The notes: generated from the sequence alone by a model not told the origin. Numbered from the stretch's first letter, positions 32,163 to 41,728 are shown. The stretch: DNA of 64,000 nucleotides from Cytophagales bacterium Alg240-R148 (GCA_900537185.1 LS999832.1:276860-340859); one strand, 5' to 3'. Made by a program: numbers and translations.

Positions 32163-32606
32163 ATGTACAACGCTTTGAAACATGCCCATTCTGGTCTCAG
32201 GTGGGTGGCACTTTTATTACTAATCACCGCAGTATTAATTAGTCTGATGAAATTGATTAGTAAAAATGAAACACATTCAGCTGGTACTCAAAAGATATTC
32301 ACTTTTAATGTGGCATTTATTCACATACAAGGTTTGATAGGAATTGTACTTTTATTTATAAGCCCCATGGTTACCTATGGCGAAGGATGGATGAAAGCAA
32401 GTATCAGCAGGTTTTATGGCATGGAACACCCCATGATGATGGTCCTTGCGATGGTATTGATCACCATTGGCAATGCCAAAGCAAAAAGGATAGATGATGT
32501 TAGACGCAAACACAGAACGCTATTCATATTCAATTTTATAAGTCTGCTAATTGTATTGTCAATGATACCTTGGCCATTTAGAGCGCTAGGTGGTAATTTG
32601 TTTTAA
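32163..32606 (+). CDS. Four-TM membrane protein, cytochrome-b-like in layout
   Basis: 147 residues with four predicted TM helices. Loop and helix His residues (AHSGLRW, HIQGLIG, MEHPMMM) recur in a way often annotated as cytochrome B in Bacteroidota, but no haem-binding His pair can be asserted. Function unknown. It has its own promoter (32093-32122) and terminator (32632-32662), so it is monocistronic. Confidence 0.75.
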   Translation: MYNALKHAHSGLRWVALLLLITAVLISLMKLISKNETHSAGTQKIFTFNVAFIHIQGLIGIVLLFISPMVTYGEGWMKASISRFYGMEHPMMMVLAMVLITIGNAKAKRIDDVRRKHRTLFIFNFISLLIVLSMIPWPFRALGGNLF

Positions 32607-32631
32607 GTAAAGAGACAATTGAAAATATTAT

Positions 32632-32662
32632 AACCAGGCTTATTCCAGCCTGGTTTTTTTTT
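32632..32662 (+). terminator. Rho-independent terminator
   Basis: Stem AACCAGGCT / AGCCTGGTT (32632-32640 with 32647-32655), loop TATTCC, T run through 32662. It closes the membrane protein gene and lies before the convergent NADH dehydrogenase gene. Confidence 0.92.
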
Positions 32663-32678
32663 GAAATGGTTTTGGGAG

Positions 32679-34010
32679 TCAGCTTGCAAGGTCCAAATCT
32701 ACTTTTTTCAATTCTTTTTTGTGGCTATCCTTCTCTTTTTCTGGTGTGATCATCAACCTTAAAGACTGGTCGTATGTGATGTAACTCCACATCCAGTTGA
32801 TGAAAATGAATACTCTGTTTTTGACTCCTACAATGGACATTAAATGAACAAACAACCAAAGGACCCAAGCAAAAAAGCCTTGCATTTTAATGCCAGGTAG
32901 ATCAGCAACCGCCAGGTTGCGCCCGATGGTTGCCATAGAACCCTTATCGGAATATTTGAATTCGTGGAGCGCTCTGTTTTTGATTTTATTTTTAATGTTT
33001 TTGGCTAAGTTCTGGGCTTGTTGAATGGCAACTTGCGCAACTTGTGGATGTCCATTTGGGTATTGCTTAGTTTCCATATATGCAATGTCTCCTATGGCAT
33101 AAACATCTTCTAATCCGGTTATCTGGTTAGTAGCATCCACCACCAGCCGATTGCCACGGGTAAAGTGGGTGTCTGGTAAGCCTGCAATTCTCTTTCCTGC
33201 GACTCCTGCCGCCCAAATTAATGTCTTGGACGAAATACTACTGTTGTCTTTTAGTTGTACTTTTTGTCCATCAAAATCAGTAACCATGGCATTGAGTGTG
33301 ACTTTTACACCCAGTTTGTTCAGGTAACTAAGGGCATTAGAAGAAGCTTTTTTGCTCATCCCTCCTAAAAGCTGGTTGCTTCCTTCTAACAAGTGAATGT
33401 TCATGTTGGTAAAGTCCAATTCTGGGTAGTCCTTTGGCAGAATGTTGTTTTTCATTTCAGCCAAAGCACCAGATAACTCTACTCCTGTAGGGCCACCACC
33501 AGCTACCACAATATTCATCAATCGTTTGGATTCTACTTCATCTGTAGAACTAACAGCAGTTTCATAATTATTGAGAATGGTATTTCTGAGTTGAATGGCT
33601 TCTGAAATGGACTTCATGGGCACCGCATGTTTTTCTATGTTCTTCATGCCAAAGTAGTTGGTATCCACGCCGGTAGCAATGACCAATTGGTCGTAGTACA
33701 ACGACCCTAAATCGGTGTATAGTACTTTGTTCGCAGCGTCAATATTTTCAACGGTACCTGTTCTAAAATGTACATTTTTTTTGCTTTGGAAGACTTTCCT
33801 TACCGGAAATGCGATTCCACTTGGTTCTAAACCAGCGGTGGCTACTTGGTAAAATAGCGGTTGAAATTGATGGAAGTTTTGTTTGTTAATGATTACAATT
33901 TGAACGTTGAGGTTCATGAGTTTTTTTGCCAGTTTTAAACCGGCAAATCCGGCACCAATAATAACAATTCTCTTTTTACTATTGCGTGGAATATTCCCTA
34001 TGGAGTTCAT
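32679..34010 (-). CDS. Type II NADH:quinone oxidoreductase (NDH-2)
   Basis: 443 residues with FAD motif VIIGAGFAGLKLAKKL near the N-terminus, the NAD-binding GGGPTGVELSGALAEM and the family's AIGDIAYM segment that binds FAD again. A C-terminal amphipathic/hydrophobic stretch (GIKMQGFFAWVLWLFVHLMSIVGV) should tether it to the inner membrane. It feeds electrons from NADH to quinone without pumping protons. It faces the Fnr-type regulator divergently. Confidence 0.93.
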   Translation of the reverse strand: MNSIGNIPRNSKKRIVIIGAGFAGLKLAKKLMNLNVQIVIINKQNFHQFQPLFYQVATAGLEPSGIAFPVRKVFQSKKNVHFRTGTVENIDAANKVLYTDLGSLYYDQLVIATGVDTNYFGMKNIEKHAVPMKSISEAIQLRNTILNNYETAVSSTDEVESKRLMNIVVAGGGPTGVELSGALAEMKNNILPKDYPELDFTNMNIHLLEGSNQLLGGMSKKASSNALSYLNKLGVKVTLNAMVTDFDGQKVQLKDNSSISSKTLIWAAGVAGKRIAGLPDTHFTRGNRLVVDATNQITGLEDVYAIGDIAYMETKQYPNGHPQVAQVAIQQAQNLAKNIKNKIKNRALHEFKYSDKGSMATIGRNLAVADLPGIKMQGFFAWVLWLFVHLMSIVGVKNRVFIFINWMWSYITYDQSLRLMITPEKEKDSHKKELKKVDLDLAS

Positions 34011-34198
34011 AAAAAAAATAGTTTTTGCTCCTTTTTTATACGGTAATACCTGTCTTTTATGTCGTAAGAAATTGAAAAATTATGTGCTTATAAGCAAATG
34101 TAATTGTTTGTTTGTCTAGCATAGAAATTATCTATTCAAATACAGGGGAATTGGAATATTTTTAATACATTAGAGTGTTAATTTAAACCCGCAATTAC

Positions 34199-34206
34199 TA
34201 CTTTTG
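34199..34206 (+). promoter_or_regulatory. -7 element of the Fnr-type regulator gene
   Basis: TACTTTTG, perfect TAnnTTTG. Predicted start near 34213, leaving a short leader before the ATG at 34223 (or 34241). No clear TTG at -33. Confidence 0.6.
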
Positions 34207-34222
34207 TGGCAAATTGAGCAAT

Positions 34223-34939
34223 ATGACCGGCAAGAAAAAAATGAGTATTGATTGTTTCCACTGTATGTCAAGGAAGCAGTCTTTAATGGGCACTTTAAAG
34301 GACGAAGAATTGGCTTGTATGAACGAGCACAAGTCTTCTGTTAATTACAAGAAGGGCCAGACCTTATTTTATGAAGGGACCCGTCCAATGGGATTGTTTT
34401 GCATCAATGGCGGCAAGGTGAAAGTGTTTAAAATGGGTTCACAAGGCAAGGAGCAAATTATTAGGTTGGCAAAACCAGGCGAATTTTTAGGGTACCGCGC
34501 TTTGTTGGGAGAAGAATTTTACGCTGCTTCCGCCACTGTAATAGAAGATGCCAATATATGTTTTATTCCGAAATTTGATTTTTTAGAAATCCTTAACAGA
34601 AACCCTAACTTTTATAAAAACATTGTCCAGTCCATTTGCCATGAATTGGGAGTTTTAGAAGATAGGTTCTCCGACCTTGCTCAGAAAAGTGTTCGTGAAC
34701 GACTGGCCGCCAACCTGTTGATGTTAAAAGAGTCTTACGGAATGGAAGGCGACGATTCTACCTTGATAGACATCGCGTTGTCCCGGGAAGATTTGGCCAA
34801 CATTGTTGGTACTGCAACCGAAACGGTGATTAGATTGTTGTCAGAATTTAAAAAAGATGGCTTGATTCTTTTTGAAGGCAAAAGAATTCGCGTATTGGAC
34901 GCAAAAGCTTTGGCCAAAGAAGCAGACTTTTACGCCTAG
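34223..34939 (+). CDS. Crp/Fnr-family regulator with N-terminal CxxC
   Basis: 238 residues from the ATG at 34223 (an ATG at 34241 would give MSIDCFHCMSR). It has a cNMP-type beta barrel (KGQTLFYEGTRPMGLFCINGGKVKVFKMG, LAKPGEFLGYRALLGEEFYAASATV), a dimer helix and a winged HTH with LSREDLANIVGTATETVIRLLSEFKKDGLI. The N-terminal CFHC recalls the Cys pair of FNR, though the other two Fe-S cysteines are not at E. coli spacing. Likely an oxygen/redox regulator of the Usp-ccoIS block that follows. Confidence 0.92.
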   Translation: MTGKKKMSIDCFHCMSRKQSLMGTLKDEELACMNEHKSSVNYKKGQTLFYEGTRPMGLFCINGGKVKVFKMGSQGKEQIIRLAKPGEFLGYRALLGEEFYAASATVIEDANICFIPKFDFLEILNRNPNFYKNIVQSICHELGVLEDRFSDLAQKSVRERLAANLLMLKESYGMEGDDSTLIDIALSREDLANIVGTATETVIRLLSEFKKDGLILFEGKRIRVLDAKALAKEADFYA

Positions 34940-35045
34940 TTTTCAGGGAGTTATAAAAACTGATTTTTATCATATTTTAATTTGATTGCTATCATACGCA
35001 TGGTTATCTTCTCTGGTTACATTTACATAACCAAAGGAAAGAGCC

Positions 35046-35885
35046 ATGAAAACGATATTAATTCCATCTGATTTTTCCAAAGAGGCCAATTTCGCACTGG
35101 ATTTTGGCATTCAATTAGCGGAAAAAAACCAAGCCAAGCTTGTTTTATTGCATGTTGTAGAATACCCGATCGGTGCTACGATCGACCCCATAGGAGTTTC
35201 TTTGCCTCAACCAGGCGATGCCCAATTCATCGAAACTTTGATGAAAAATGGGAAAGAAAAAATGGAGGAGCTTCAAGCAAAAGTAAACGATCCTATTCCG
35301 GTAGAAACGATCGTTGAAATGGGTAATCCCTATTTAAACATTGCCAGCGTCATAGAAGATCAAGATGTTGATTTGGTGGTGATGGGTACCAAAGGCGCTA
35401 CTGGTTTAAAAGAAGTGTTCATTGGCTCCAATGCTGAAAAAGTAGTGCGCAATGTACATTGTCCGGTGATTGCCATCAAACACCCAAGGAAAGTGAGTGA
35501 AATTAAGGAAATCGCTTTTGGTAGCAATTTCATGGAAATGGACGATGTTCTAATGAACCATGTCAAACAATTACAAGATTTCTTTGATGCAAAATTGCAC
35601 TTGGTTCGTGTCAATACGCCAAACAATTTTGAAAAAGACAGAAACGTGTTAAAATTAATGGAGCAAACCGCAACGCGTTATATGCTTAAGAATTATACCG
35701 TTAATATTTACAACGACATCTATGAAGAAGAGGGCATCATGCATTTTGCGGAAGACATTGAAGCCAACTTAATTGCACTTTCTACGCATGGTAGAAAAGG
35801 GTTGAGCCATCTTCTGAACGGCAGTATTGCCGAAGATGTTGTCAACCACTCTAACATTCCAATTTGGACGTTTAGCATTAAATAA
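35046..35885 (+). CDS. Universal stress protein with two Usp domains
   Basis: 279 residues. First Usp domain: MKTILIPSDFSKEANFALDFGIQLA with VVMGTKGATGLKEVFIGSNAEKVVRNVHCPVIAIK, the G-2x-G-9x-G(S/T)N ATP-binding motif. The second, 148-278, is similar: IALSTHGRKGLSHLLNGSIAEDVVNHSNIPIW. Such proteins rise under hypoxia or starvation. Followed 3 nt later by the degenerate Usp-like gene. Likely under the Fnr-type regulator just upstream. Confidence 0.94.
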   Translation: MKTILIPSDFSKEANFALDFGIQLAEKNQAKLVLLHVVEYPIGATIDPIGVSLPQPGDAQFIETLMKNGKEKMEELQAKVNDPIPVETIVEMGNPYLNIASVIEDQDVDLVVMGTKGATGLKEVFIGSNAEKVVRNVHCPVIAIKHPRKVSEIKEIAFGSNFMEMDDVLMNHVKQLQDFFDAKLHLVRVNTPNNFEKDRNVLKLMEQTATRYMLKNYTVNIYNDIYEEEGIMHFAEDIEANLIALSTHGRKGLSHLLNGSIAEDVVNHSNIPIWTFSIK

Positions 35886-35888
35886 AAT

Positions 35889-36698
35889 ATGAATAATATT
35901 CTTCTGGCCTTAAAGAGTGGCAAAGGATCTCTTTTGGAAAGCAATGTGTTGGAGTATTTGTTGCAGCCCCTGGACCAATTGAGGTTCCAGGTGGTGTTGT
36001 TGGATGATGTGGCACATCATTTGAAACGCGGCAAATACAAGGTAGCGGTGACAGCGGGGGCTGAGTCGGTTGAAGAATATTTTCATGAATTAGAAAAATT
36101 GGAATCGGTATATTTCATGGAAAAAGTAAAACAAAATGAATCCATGGAATTCCAATATTTGAGCCCATACGAACTCAAGCGCAATGGGCTCTTTACTAAG
36201 TCTTTGCTTACCGACTTAGCAGTAGTGTCGTGGAATTCATTAAAGGTTTACAGCCCTACCAAAAATGCCAACATTTTAGATTTAACAGAGCCGTTTTATT
36301 GTCCTGTTCTATTGGCACCTCCTAAGGTGCATGCATTGAACCATTTTGTGTTTTGTTACGATGGGAGCCCAGTTTCTCTGGCAGCTATAAAATCTTTTGT
36401 GGGGTTATTTGGTTCTATGGTTTCAGGTAAGGAAGTTTCTCTTCTAATGACCTCTCCAGATGGTGAAGAGGATATGTTAAAAGAAAAGCTATTAATTGAG
36501 TTTATGCAGTCCAACTTTGACAATGTTGGGGTACAAGTGGTGAATGATGGGCTAGAAACTGATTTAAATAAAATGGTAAATTGGCTGGACAATATTTTTG
36601 TTGTAGCATCTTCTGAAGTCATAAGTAAATTCCCACCAGAACTCTTAGATACCATTATCAATAAAAAATTATCCCCTATTTTTCTGAATAACCATTAG
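35889..36698 (+). CDS. Divergent Usp-like protein
   Basis: 269 residues. It opens MNNILLALKSGKGSLLESNVLEYLL and its second half has HFVFCYDGSPVSLAAIKSF, a Usp-type first strand and helix, but the ATP-binding GxxGxxxxG is missing. It is probably a degenerate double-Usp protein that lost nucleotide binding. It begins 3 nt after the Usp gene and 12 nt before the CcoI gene, so it belongs to the same operon. Function unknown. Confidence 0.75.
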   Translation: MNNILLALKSGKGSLLESNVLEYLLQPLDQLRFQVVLLDDVAHHLKRGKYKVAVTAGAESVEEYFHELEKLESVYFMEKVKQNESMEFQYLSPYELKRNGLFTKSLLTDLAVVSWNSLKVYSPTKNANILDLTEPFYCPVLLAPPKVHALNHFVFCYDGSPVSLAAIKSFVGLFGSMVSGKEVSLLMTSPDGEEDMLKEKLLIEFMQSNFDNVGVQVVNDGLETDLNKMVNWLDNIFVVASSEVISKFPPELLDTIINKKLSPIFLNNH

Positions 36699-36710
36699 GA
36701 GCCGTAACTT

Positions 36711-39134
36711 ATGGGCCAAATGAGTGAAGTACAAGAAGTGGAAAGCGCCAAGGCACATTGTTTCCATTGTGGGGAACAATGTGAAGATGAGGTAATTGTA
36801 CAGCACCAACATCAGTTTTGTTGTTCGGGTTGCGTTACAGTGTATGAAATATTAAATGAGAACGGTTTATCTGATTATTATAAGTTTGAAGATACTCCTG
36901 GAGAATCACAACGTCAAAAAAATACTCGGGAACAGTTTGAATACCTTGATCTTGAAGAAATACAACAAGCCATATTAAAATTTCGATCCGAAGACCAAGC
37001 GATCATTACCTTACAAGTACCTGCCATCCATTGTTCGTCTTGTATATGGTTGCTTGAAAATTTGTACAAGCTCCACCCGGGTATAATAAGAAGCAGGGTT
37101 AATTTTATTAAGAAGACCGCTCAGATTTATTACAAACCCAATGCAATAAAGCTTAGTGAATTGGCACATTTGCTTCAGAAAATTGGGTACACCCCTAAAA
37201 TTAATCTAGACCAGGCCGATAAGAAAAAGTCAAAATCGAACAACAGCTTATTTATGAAAATAGGTGCAGCAGGGTTCTGTTTTGGGAATATCATGCTGCT
37301 CTCGTTTCCAGAGTATTTTGGAATGGAAACTTTTGGAGGAGAAAAAACCAGTAGCTTGTTTGCCTATATCAACTTGGCATTGAGTTTACCGGTTTTCTTT
37401 TACAGCGGGTTGGATTACATCAAGTCGGCCTATACAGGCCTCAAGCAGAAATTCATTAATATAGATGTGCCCATTGCATTGGGTTTAATCACGTTATTAA
37501 TCCGAACCGCTTATGAAATTATTTCCAAGACTGGAGCAGGGTATGCCGACTCCCTAGCTGGTCTGGTGTTCTTTTTGTTAATTGGGAAGTGGTTCCAAAG
37601 TAAAACCTATGAAAACCTCAATTTTGAGAGAGATTTCAAATCGTTTTTCCCGCTGGCTATAACCCGAATCGTAGATGGAGTAGCAGCATTTGTTCCGGTT
37701 AAAGAAATTAATAAGGGAGATGAACTTGTCGTGAGAAATGGGGAGATTATTCCAGCGGATAGCCGTTTGCTTACAGGAGAGGCCTTGATTGACTATAGTT
37801 TTGTGACAGGGGAGTCCAAACCGCAAAGGCATCGAGCGGAAGAATTAATTTATGCAGGAGGCAAACAAGCCGGGCCCTCCATAAGAGTATTGGTAGAAAA
37901 ACCCATGTCTCAAAGTTACCTGACCAGCCTATGGAACAACCAGGCTTTTCATGACAACGATAGTTTAACCCAACGTTTCTTGGATAAAGTAGCCCATTAT
38001 TTTACTCTTGTGATCCTGTCTATTGCCCTCGTGAGTGGGGTGTATTGGTATGTGGCAGATGCGCACAAAGTTTGGGAAGTAGTATCGGCCATTCTCATAG
38101 TGGCTTGCCCTTGTGCTTTGGCATTGTCTGTGCCTTTTACCTATGGCAACGGGATTAGAGTTTTTGGTTTGAATAAACTGTATTTAAGAAATGCTGCCGT
38201 TATTGAAACGATGAGTCGGTTGAACACCATTGTATTTGATAAAACTGGAACCCTCACCTCACCGGAGCATGCTAAAGTAGTGTATACTGGCCAACCATTA
38301 AGCAGTACTGTGAAACAAGAAATTGCAGCCGTTGTGTCGAGTTCTACACACCCGTTATCGCGCCGTATTTTTTCTTATTTAAATATGCAAGAAAGTAGTT
38401 TGGTGCCCCAACAGTTTATGGAAATAAATGGCAAAGGTATTTCTTGTGAAGTTGCAGGGGTGGCTTATAAGGTAGGTGCGTCAAATTTTTCTGGTGCACC
38501 GGCATTGGAAGAAGCTTTTAACGATACTTGTGTGTACATCAACAGAGCAGGGGAATACCTGGGGGTGTTTAGAATTTCAAATTCTTACCGCCGGGGTCTG
38601 GACTGGTTGTTCCGTGGGTTGAAAAACAAACTATCCGTGTTTCTGTTATCGGGTGATAATGAAGGTGAAAAAGACAATTTATTGGAATATTTCCCTCAAG
38701 ACCAGCAAATGCGCTTCAATCAGAAGCCAGGAGACAAGCTGGACTTTATCCATAGTTTACAGAACGATGAGAAGTGTGTTATGATGGTTGGAGATGGGCT
38801 CAACGATGCCGGCGCGCTCAAACAAAGTGATATAGGTTTGGCTGTTACGGATGATGTGGCCCTTTTTTCACCTAGTTGCGATGGTATTATGGAAGGCAAT
38901 CAATTGGCTATGTTGCCAGAGTTTATAGCCTTCTCTAAGCGGCTCAGTGTAGTGGTAGTTATTAGTATTGCACTGTCTCTGTTGTACAATGTGGGTGGGT
39001 TAACGCTGGCAATTGCGGGCAAGTTAACACCCGTGTTTGCTGCTATTTTAATGCCTTTGAGCAGTATTACCGTTGTAGCTTTTACCACCATTACCGTGTA
39101 TTTCTTGGCTAAAAAGTTAAATTTGAAATCATGA
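36711..39134 (+). CDS. ccoI: Copper-translocating P-type ATPase for cbb3 oxidase assembly
   Basis: 807 residues. An N-terminal Cys-rich region (CFHCGEQC, FCCSGC) precedes an HMA-like CSSCIWLLE, as in CcoI/FixI. P-type ATPase landmarks follow: phosphatase motif TGES, transmembrane CPC in VACPCALALS, phosphorylation DKTGT, and the hinge GDGLNDAGAL. It should move copper across the inner membrane for the cbb3-type cytochrome oxidase. The stop overlaps the ccoS start by 4 nt. No cbb3 structural genes lie in this window. Confidence 0.95.
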   Translation: MGQMSEVQEVESAKAHCFHCGEQCEDEVIVQHQHQFCCSGCVTVYEILNENGLSDYYKFEDTPGESQRQKNTREQFEYLDLEEIQQAILKFRSEDQAIITLQVPAIHCSSCIWLLENLYKLHPGIIRSRVNFIKKTAQIYYKPNAIKLSELAHLLQKIGYTPKINLDQADKKKSKSNNSLFMKIGAAGFCFGNIMLLSFPEYFGMETFGGEKTSSLFAYINLALSLPVFFYSGLDYIKSAYTGLKQKFINIDVPIALGLITLLIRTAYEIISKTGAGYADSLAGLVFFLLIGKWFQSKTYENLNFERDFKSFFPLAITRIVDGVAAFVPVKEINKGDELVVRNGEIIPADSRLLTGEALIDYSFVTGESKPQRHRAEELIYAGGKQAGPSIRVLVEKPMSQSYLTSLWNNQAFHDNDSLTQRFLDKVAHYFTLVILSIALVSGVYWYVADAHKVWEVVSAILIVACPCALALSVPFTYGNGIRVFGLNKLYLRNAAVIETMSRLNTIVFDKTGTLTSPEHAKVVYTGQPLSSTVKQEIAAVVSSSTHPLSRRIFSYLNMQESSLVPQQFMEINGKGISCEVAGVAYKVGASNFSGAPALEEAFNDTCVYINRAGEYLGVFRISNSYRRGLDWLFRGLKNKLSVFLLSGDNEGEKDNLLEYFPQDQQMRFNQKPGDKLDFIHSLQNDEKCVMMVGDGLNDAGALKQSDIGLAVTDDVALFSPSCDGIMEGNQLAMLPEFIAFSKRLSVVVVISIALSLLYNVGGLTLAIAGKLTPVFAAILMPLSSITVVAFTTITVYFLAKKLNLKS

Positions 39135-39367
39135 ACATAATATTTATTCTGATTCTAGTGAGTATGGTGGTGGCAGGGGTGTTTCTGGCTGCATTTTTTT
39201 GGTCTGTAAAATCAGGGCAGTACGAAGATACCTATACCCCTAGTGTGCGGATGTTGTTTGAAGAAGGCGTCCAGGATGCTTCAAAAGGAAGCGATACCAA
39301 TGCAAATGACAATGAAAAGGAAAATGAACCGAAACAACAAATAGAGAGCAAAGCACAAAATGGTTGA
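39131..39367 (+). CDS. ccoS: cbb3-type oxidase assembly protein CcoS
   Basis: 78 residues: a single N-terminal TM helix (MNIIFILILVSMVVAGVFLAAFFWSVKSGQYED) followed by a polar Glu/Asn/Lys-rich tail, which is longer than the bare CcoS core. The SGQYED-type motif after the helix is characteristic. CcoS acts with CcoI in cofactor insertion into cbb3 oxidase. It overlaps ccoI by 4 nt. Confidence 0.92.
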   Translation: MNIIFILILVSMVVAGVFLAAFFWSVKSGQYEDTYTPSVRMLFEEGVQDASKGSDTNANDNEKENEPKQQIESKAQNG

Positions 39368-39387
39368 TTGTTGCAATAATTAATTCA

Positions 39388-39840
39388 ATGTGGTCTAAAA
39401 TGTACGAAGAACAGAGGTATAAAAATATCGCTTTAATTTTGTCAATTTTTTTGATTTTTGACTTCATTTTTCTTGAGAGTATAGAAAATGGGTTTTGGGA
39501 TTTATTCGTTGATGCAGTAGCCTTTATTACGATTATTTGCTGTTATTTGTGGTTAAAGAAAACTGTGCTTTTATTGGCCATGTTTTTTTCCTTCCTAGCC
39601 ATTAATTATGATTTCCTTTACAACCCTGTTGTTTCCAATTATGGTACTTTTAATACAACTTTTTCATTATGGCTCAGTAACATCGCTTATTTGATACTGT
39701 TAACAGGTCTTGTGGATTCCTATTTCGATGATAGGTTTTTCAGCCATAAAACCAATTGGAAATTTACTGCAATTGTTGGTCTCATAGTAATTGGTTCAGC
39801 ATCTATTCAAGTTCTTGTAAGGTTGTCCATTGGAACATGA
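39388..39840 (+). CDS. Hypothetical polytopic membrane protein
   Basis: 150 residues from the ATG at 39388 (a TTG at 39364 would overlap the ccoS stop). Four or so TM helices (NIALILSIFLIFDFIFLE; AFITIICCYLWL; TVLLLAMFFSFLAINYDFLYN; YLILLTGLVDSYF; IVGLIVIGSASIQVLVRL). No family recognised. Its tight position after ccoS suggests a role in the same respiratory block, but that is inference. Confidence 0.65.
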   Translation: MWSKMYEEQRYKNIALILSIFLIFDFIFLESIENGFWDLFVDAVAFITIICCYLWLKKTVLLLAMFFSFLAINYDFLYNPVVSNYGTFNTTFSLWLSNIAYLILLTGLVDSYFDDRFFSHKTNWKFTAIVGLIVIGSASIQVLVRLSIGT

Positions 39841-40112
39841 TAATTGCTATAATTTTTAAATGGTTCTAAGTATGTTGACTTTCTTTACCAAACACCATTA
39901 ACCTCCCTGCTATGAAGCAGGTGTTAAACGAGATTCACCCCAACAGGCCTTTAAAGTTCAGGCCTTAAAGTAAAAGGAGTTTTAATACTTGGTCCTGATG
40001 ATAACTTACTAATTTTTGGTCATTCTGAAGAAAATTAATAAAATTGAGAATGGAGGTGGCAACCTGGCTGCAGTATTTTGTTGAGTTTGCAGTTTATTGC
40101 AACCAGACCTGT

Positions 40113-40748
40113 TCATTTTTGCTGAATGCATTGTTTCCATTCTTTTAGTCCTTTGGAAGTCAAATAAGGATGGAAAATTCCGATAAAGGCTTGGTGGCTT
40201 TCAACCACCATAGCACCAGTAATAACAGAAGTGTTGAGCGTTTGAGAAGAGATCCAAAAATCAATGGACTCAACTAATCTTTTTACCAACAGGTCGTATT
40301 CCAATTTATATTGAGGAGGGTGCATAAGATCCCCTTCAATGAATCTTTTTATCATAAACCCATAGGCCATTGTCCTTTTGGCTCGTGTTTCTAAAAAGTG
40401 ATGTTTAATCTTTTCACTTTCACGCAAAGTTTGGTGCAAATCCACCCAAATAAATTTGTAGTCTACCATTCTTTTGTAATTTTCAAAGCTGGTTTCAAAC
40501 AATTTAACGATTGAAAACTCCAATGTTTTCAAGTTGTTTATGGGTTGGTCAAATACTTCAACCATTTCAAAATACAAGCGTTCCACAATGTCTTCTCGGT
40601 GTTTAAAGTGGTAAGTTAAGTTGCCAGTGCTCATGCCCATGGCCATGGCAATTTGACGAATGGATACCGAAGCAATACCGTGTTCATTAAAAAGATCCTT
40701 TGCTGCATTACAAATTCTGGTAGCCGTTTTAATTTTTTTATTAGTCAA
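40113..40748 (-). CDS. TetR-family transcriptional regulator
   Basis: 211 residues. The N-terminal HTH is AAKDLFNEHGIASVSIRQIAMAMGMSTGNLTYHFKHREDIVERLYFEM, a clear TetR domain. The ligand-binding C-terminus is not informative. It is divergently transcribed from the alpha/beta hydrolase gene with a 50-bp gap that includes an inverted repeat TTAGT/ACTAA (40770-40787), so it likely represses that hydrolase. Confidence 0.92.
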   Translation of the reverse strand: MTNKKIKTATRICNAAKDLFNEHGIASVSIRQIAMAMGMSTGNLTYHFKHREDIVERLYFEMVEVFDQPINNLKTLEFSIVKLFETSFENYKRMVDYKFIWVDLHQTLRESEKIKHHFLETRAKRTMAYGFMIKRFIEGDLMHPPQYKLEYDLLVKRLVESIDFWISSQTLNTSVITGAMVVESHQAFIGIFHPYLTSKGLKEWKQCIQQK

Positions 40749-40769
40749 CTTGTCCTATTTTAGAAATAA

Positions 40770-40787
40770 TTAGTTAATTTGTACTAA
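40770..40787. promoter_or_regulatory. Candidate TetR operator in the divergent gap
   Basis: Inverted repeat TTAGT (40770-40774) / ACTAA (40783-40787) with 8 bp between, in the 50 bp separating the TetR and hydrolase genes. Short arms, so only suggestive. Confidence 0.4.
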
Positions 40788-40798
40788 AATTAATAATA

Positions 40799-41728
40799 AT
40801 GGATTACAAAGCAATATTTGTCTCACTTCTTACAATTATTCCAATGTTTGGGTTCACACAAAAAAACAATAGTCTAGATTGGTTTGATTCTATCGAATCT
40901 AAAAACCGAGTGCTATCGATTTACGAGCAACAGCTACAAAATTTGCCTTTCAAATACCAAGAAATGGACGTTAGTACTACATATGGGAATACCCATGTCA
41001 TAGAGGCCGGCGAGCAGGGCAAACCTGCTTTGGTATTGGTACATGGGACCAATGCCTCGGCTCCAGCAGTATTGGATGCATTTGCAGCTTTAGAAAAAAA
41101 CTACCATATTTTTGCTATAGATGTAATAGGGCAGCCTAATAAAAGCAGTTCTATTCGGCCAAATATGAAAGGAGAAGCGTATGGAAAATGGTTGGTGGAA
41201 GTTTTAAATGCATTGGAAGTGGAGGACGTTCAATTGGTTGGTATTTCTTTTGGAGGTTTTTTGTGTATGAAAGCGGCCGCTTTCGACGGATCCAGAATTG
41301 ACAAATTAACGCTAATTTCATCTGCAGGAATTGCACAAGGAAGTGTTTTTAAAATGTATTTTAATGCTTTTGTACCCATGAAAAAGTTCAAAAAAACTCA
41401 AAAGGAAGTTTATTTTGAGAAATTCTTAGAATCGTCTATCACGGATGCAAGCCGTTGGACCCTTCAATCCATGAAAGAAATACTGTTGCACTATACCATG
41501 GATACCAGTCCTATACCAAAAATATCCAAAAGAGAAGCTACAAATATTCACTGTCCTATGTTAGTATTTGCATCGAAACAAGATATGTTTTTCCCAGGAG
41601 AGAAAGTCTTGAAAAGAGCTAAGAAACTTTTTCCTACTTTTAATAGTGGCCATTTATTGGCCCAATCTTTACATGTGCCTTCCAATTCAGATGTGGCTTT
41701 AATAGTAGATTTGTTGGACTCAGAATGA
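40799..41728 (+). CDS. Alpha/beta hydrolase, TetR-linked
   Basis: 309 residues. An N-terminal hydrophobic segment (MDYKAIFVSLLTIIPMFGFTQ) looks like a signal peptide. Oxyanion-hole LVHGTNASAP and nucleophile motif VGISFGGFLC (Ser between GIS-FGG) define the fold; the late acid/His region is SKQDMFFPGE and NSGHLLAQ. An esterase or C-C hydrolase, substrate unknown. Neighbouring divergent TetR gene makes ligand-induced expression likely. Confidence 0.9.
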   Translation: MDYKAIFVSLLTIIPMFGFTQKNNSLDWFDSIESKNRVLSIYEQQLQNLPFKYQEMDVSTTYGNTHVIEAGEQGKPALVLVHGTNASAPAVLDAFAALEKNYHIFAIDVIGQPNKSSSIRPNMKGEAYGKWLVEVLNALEVEDVQLVGISFGGFLCMKAAAFDGSRIDKLTLISSAGIAQGSVFKMYFNAFVPMKKFKKTQKEVYFEKFLESSITDASRWTLQSMKEILLHYTMDTSPIPKISKREATNIHCPMLVFASKQDMFFPGEKVLKRAKKLFPTFNSGHLLAQSLHVPSNSDVALIVDLLDSE

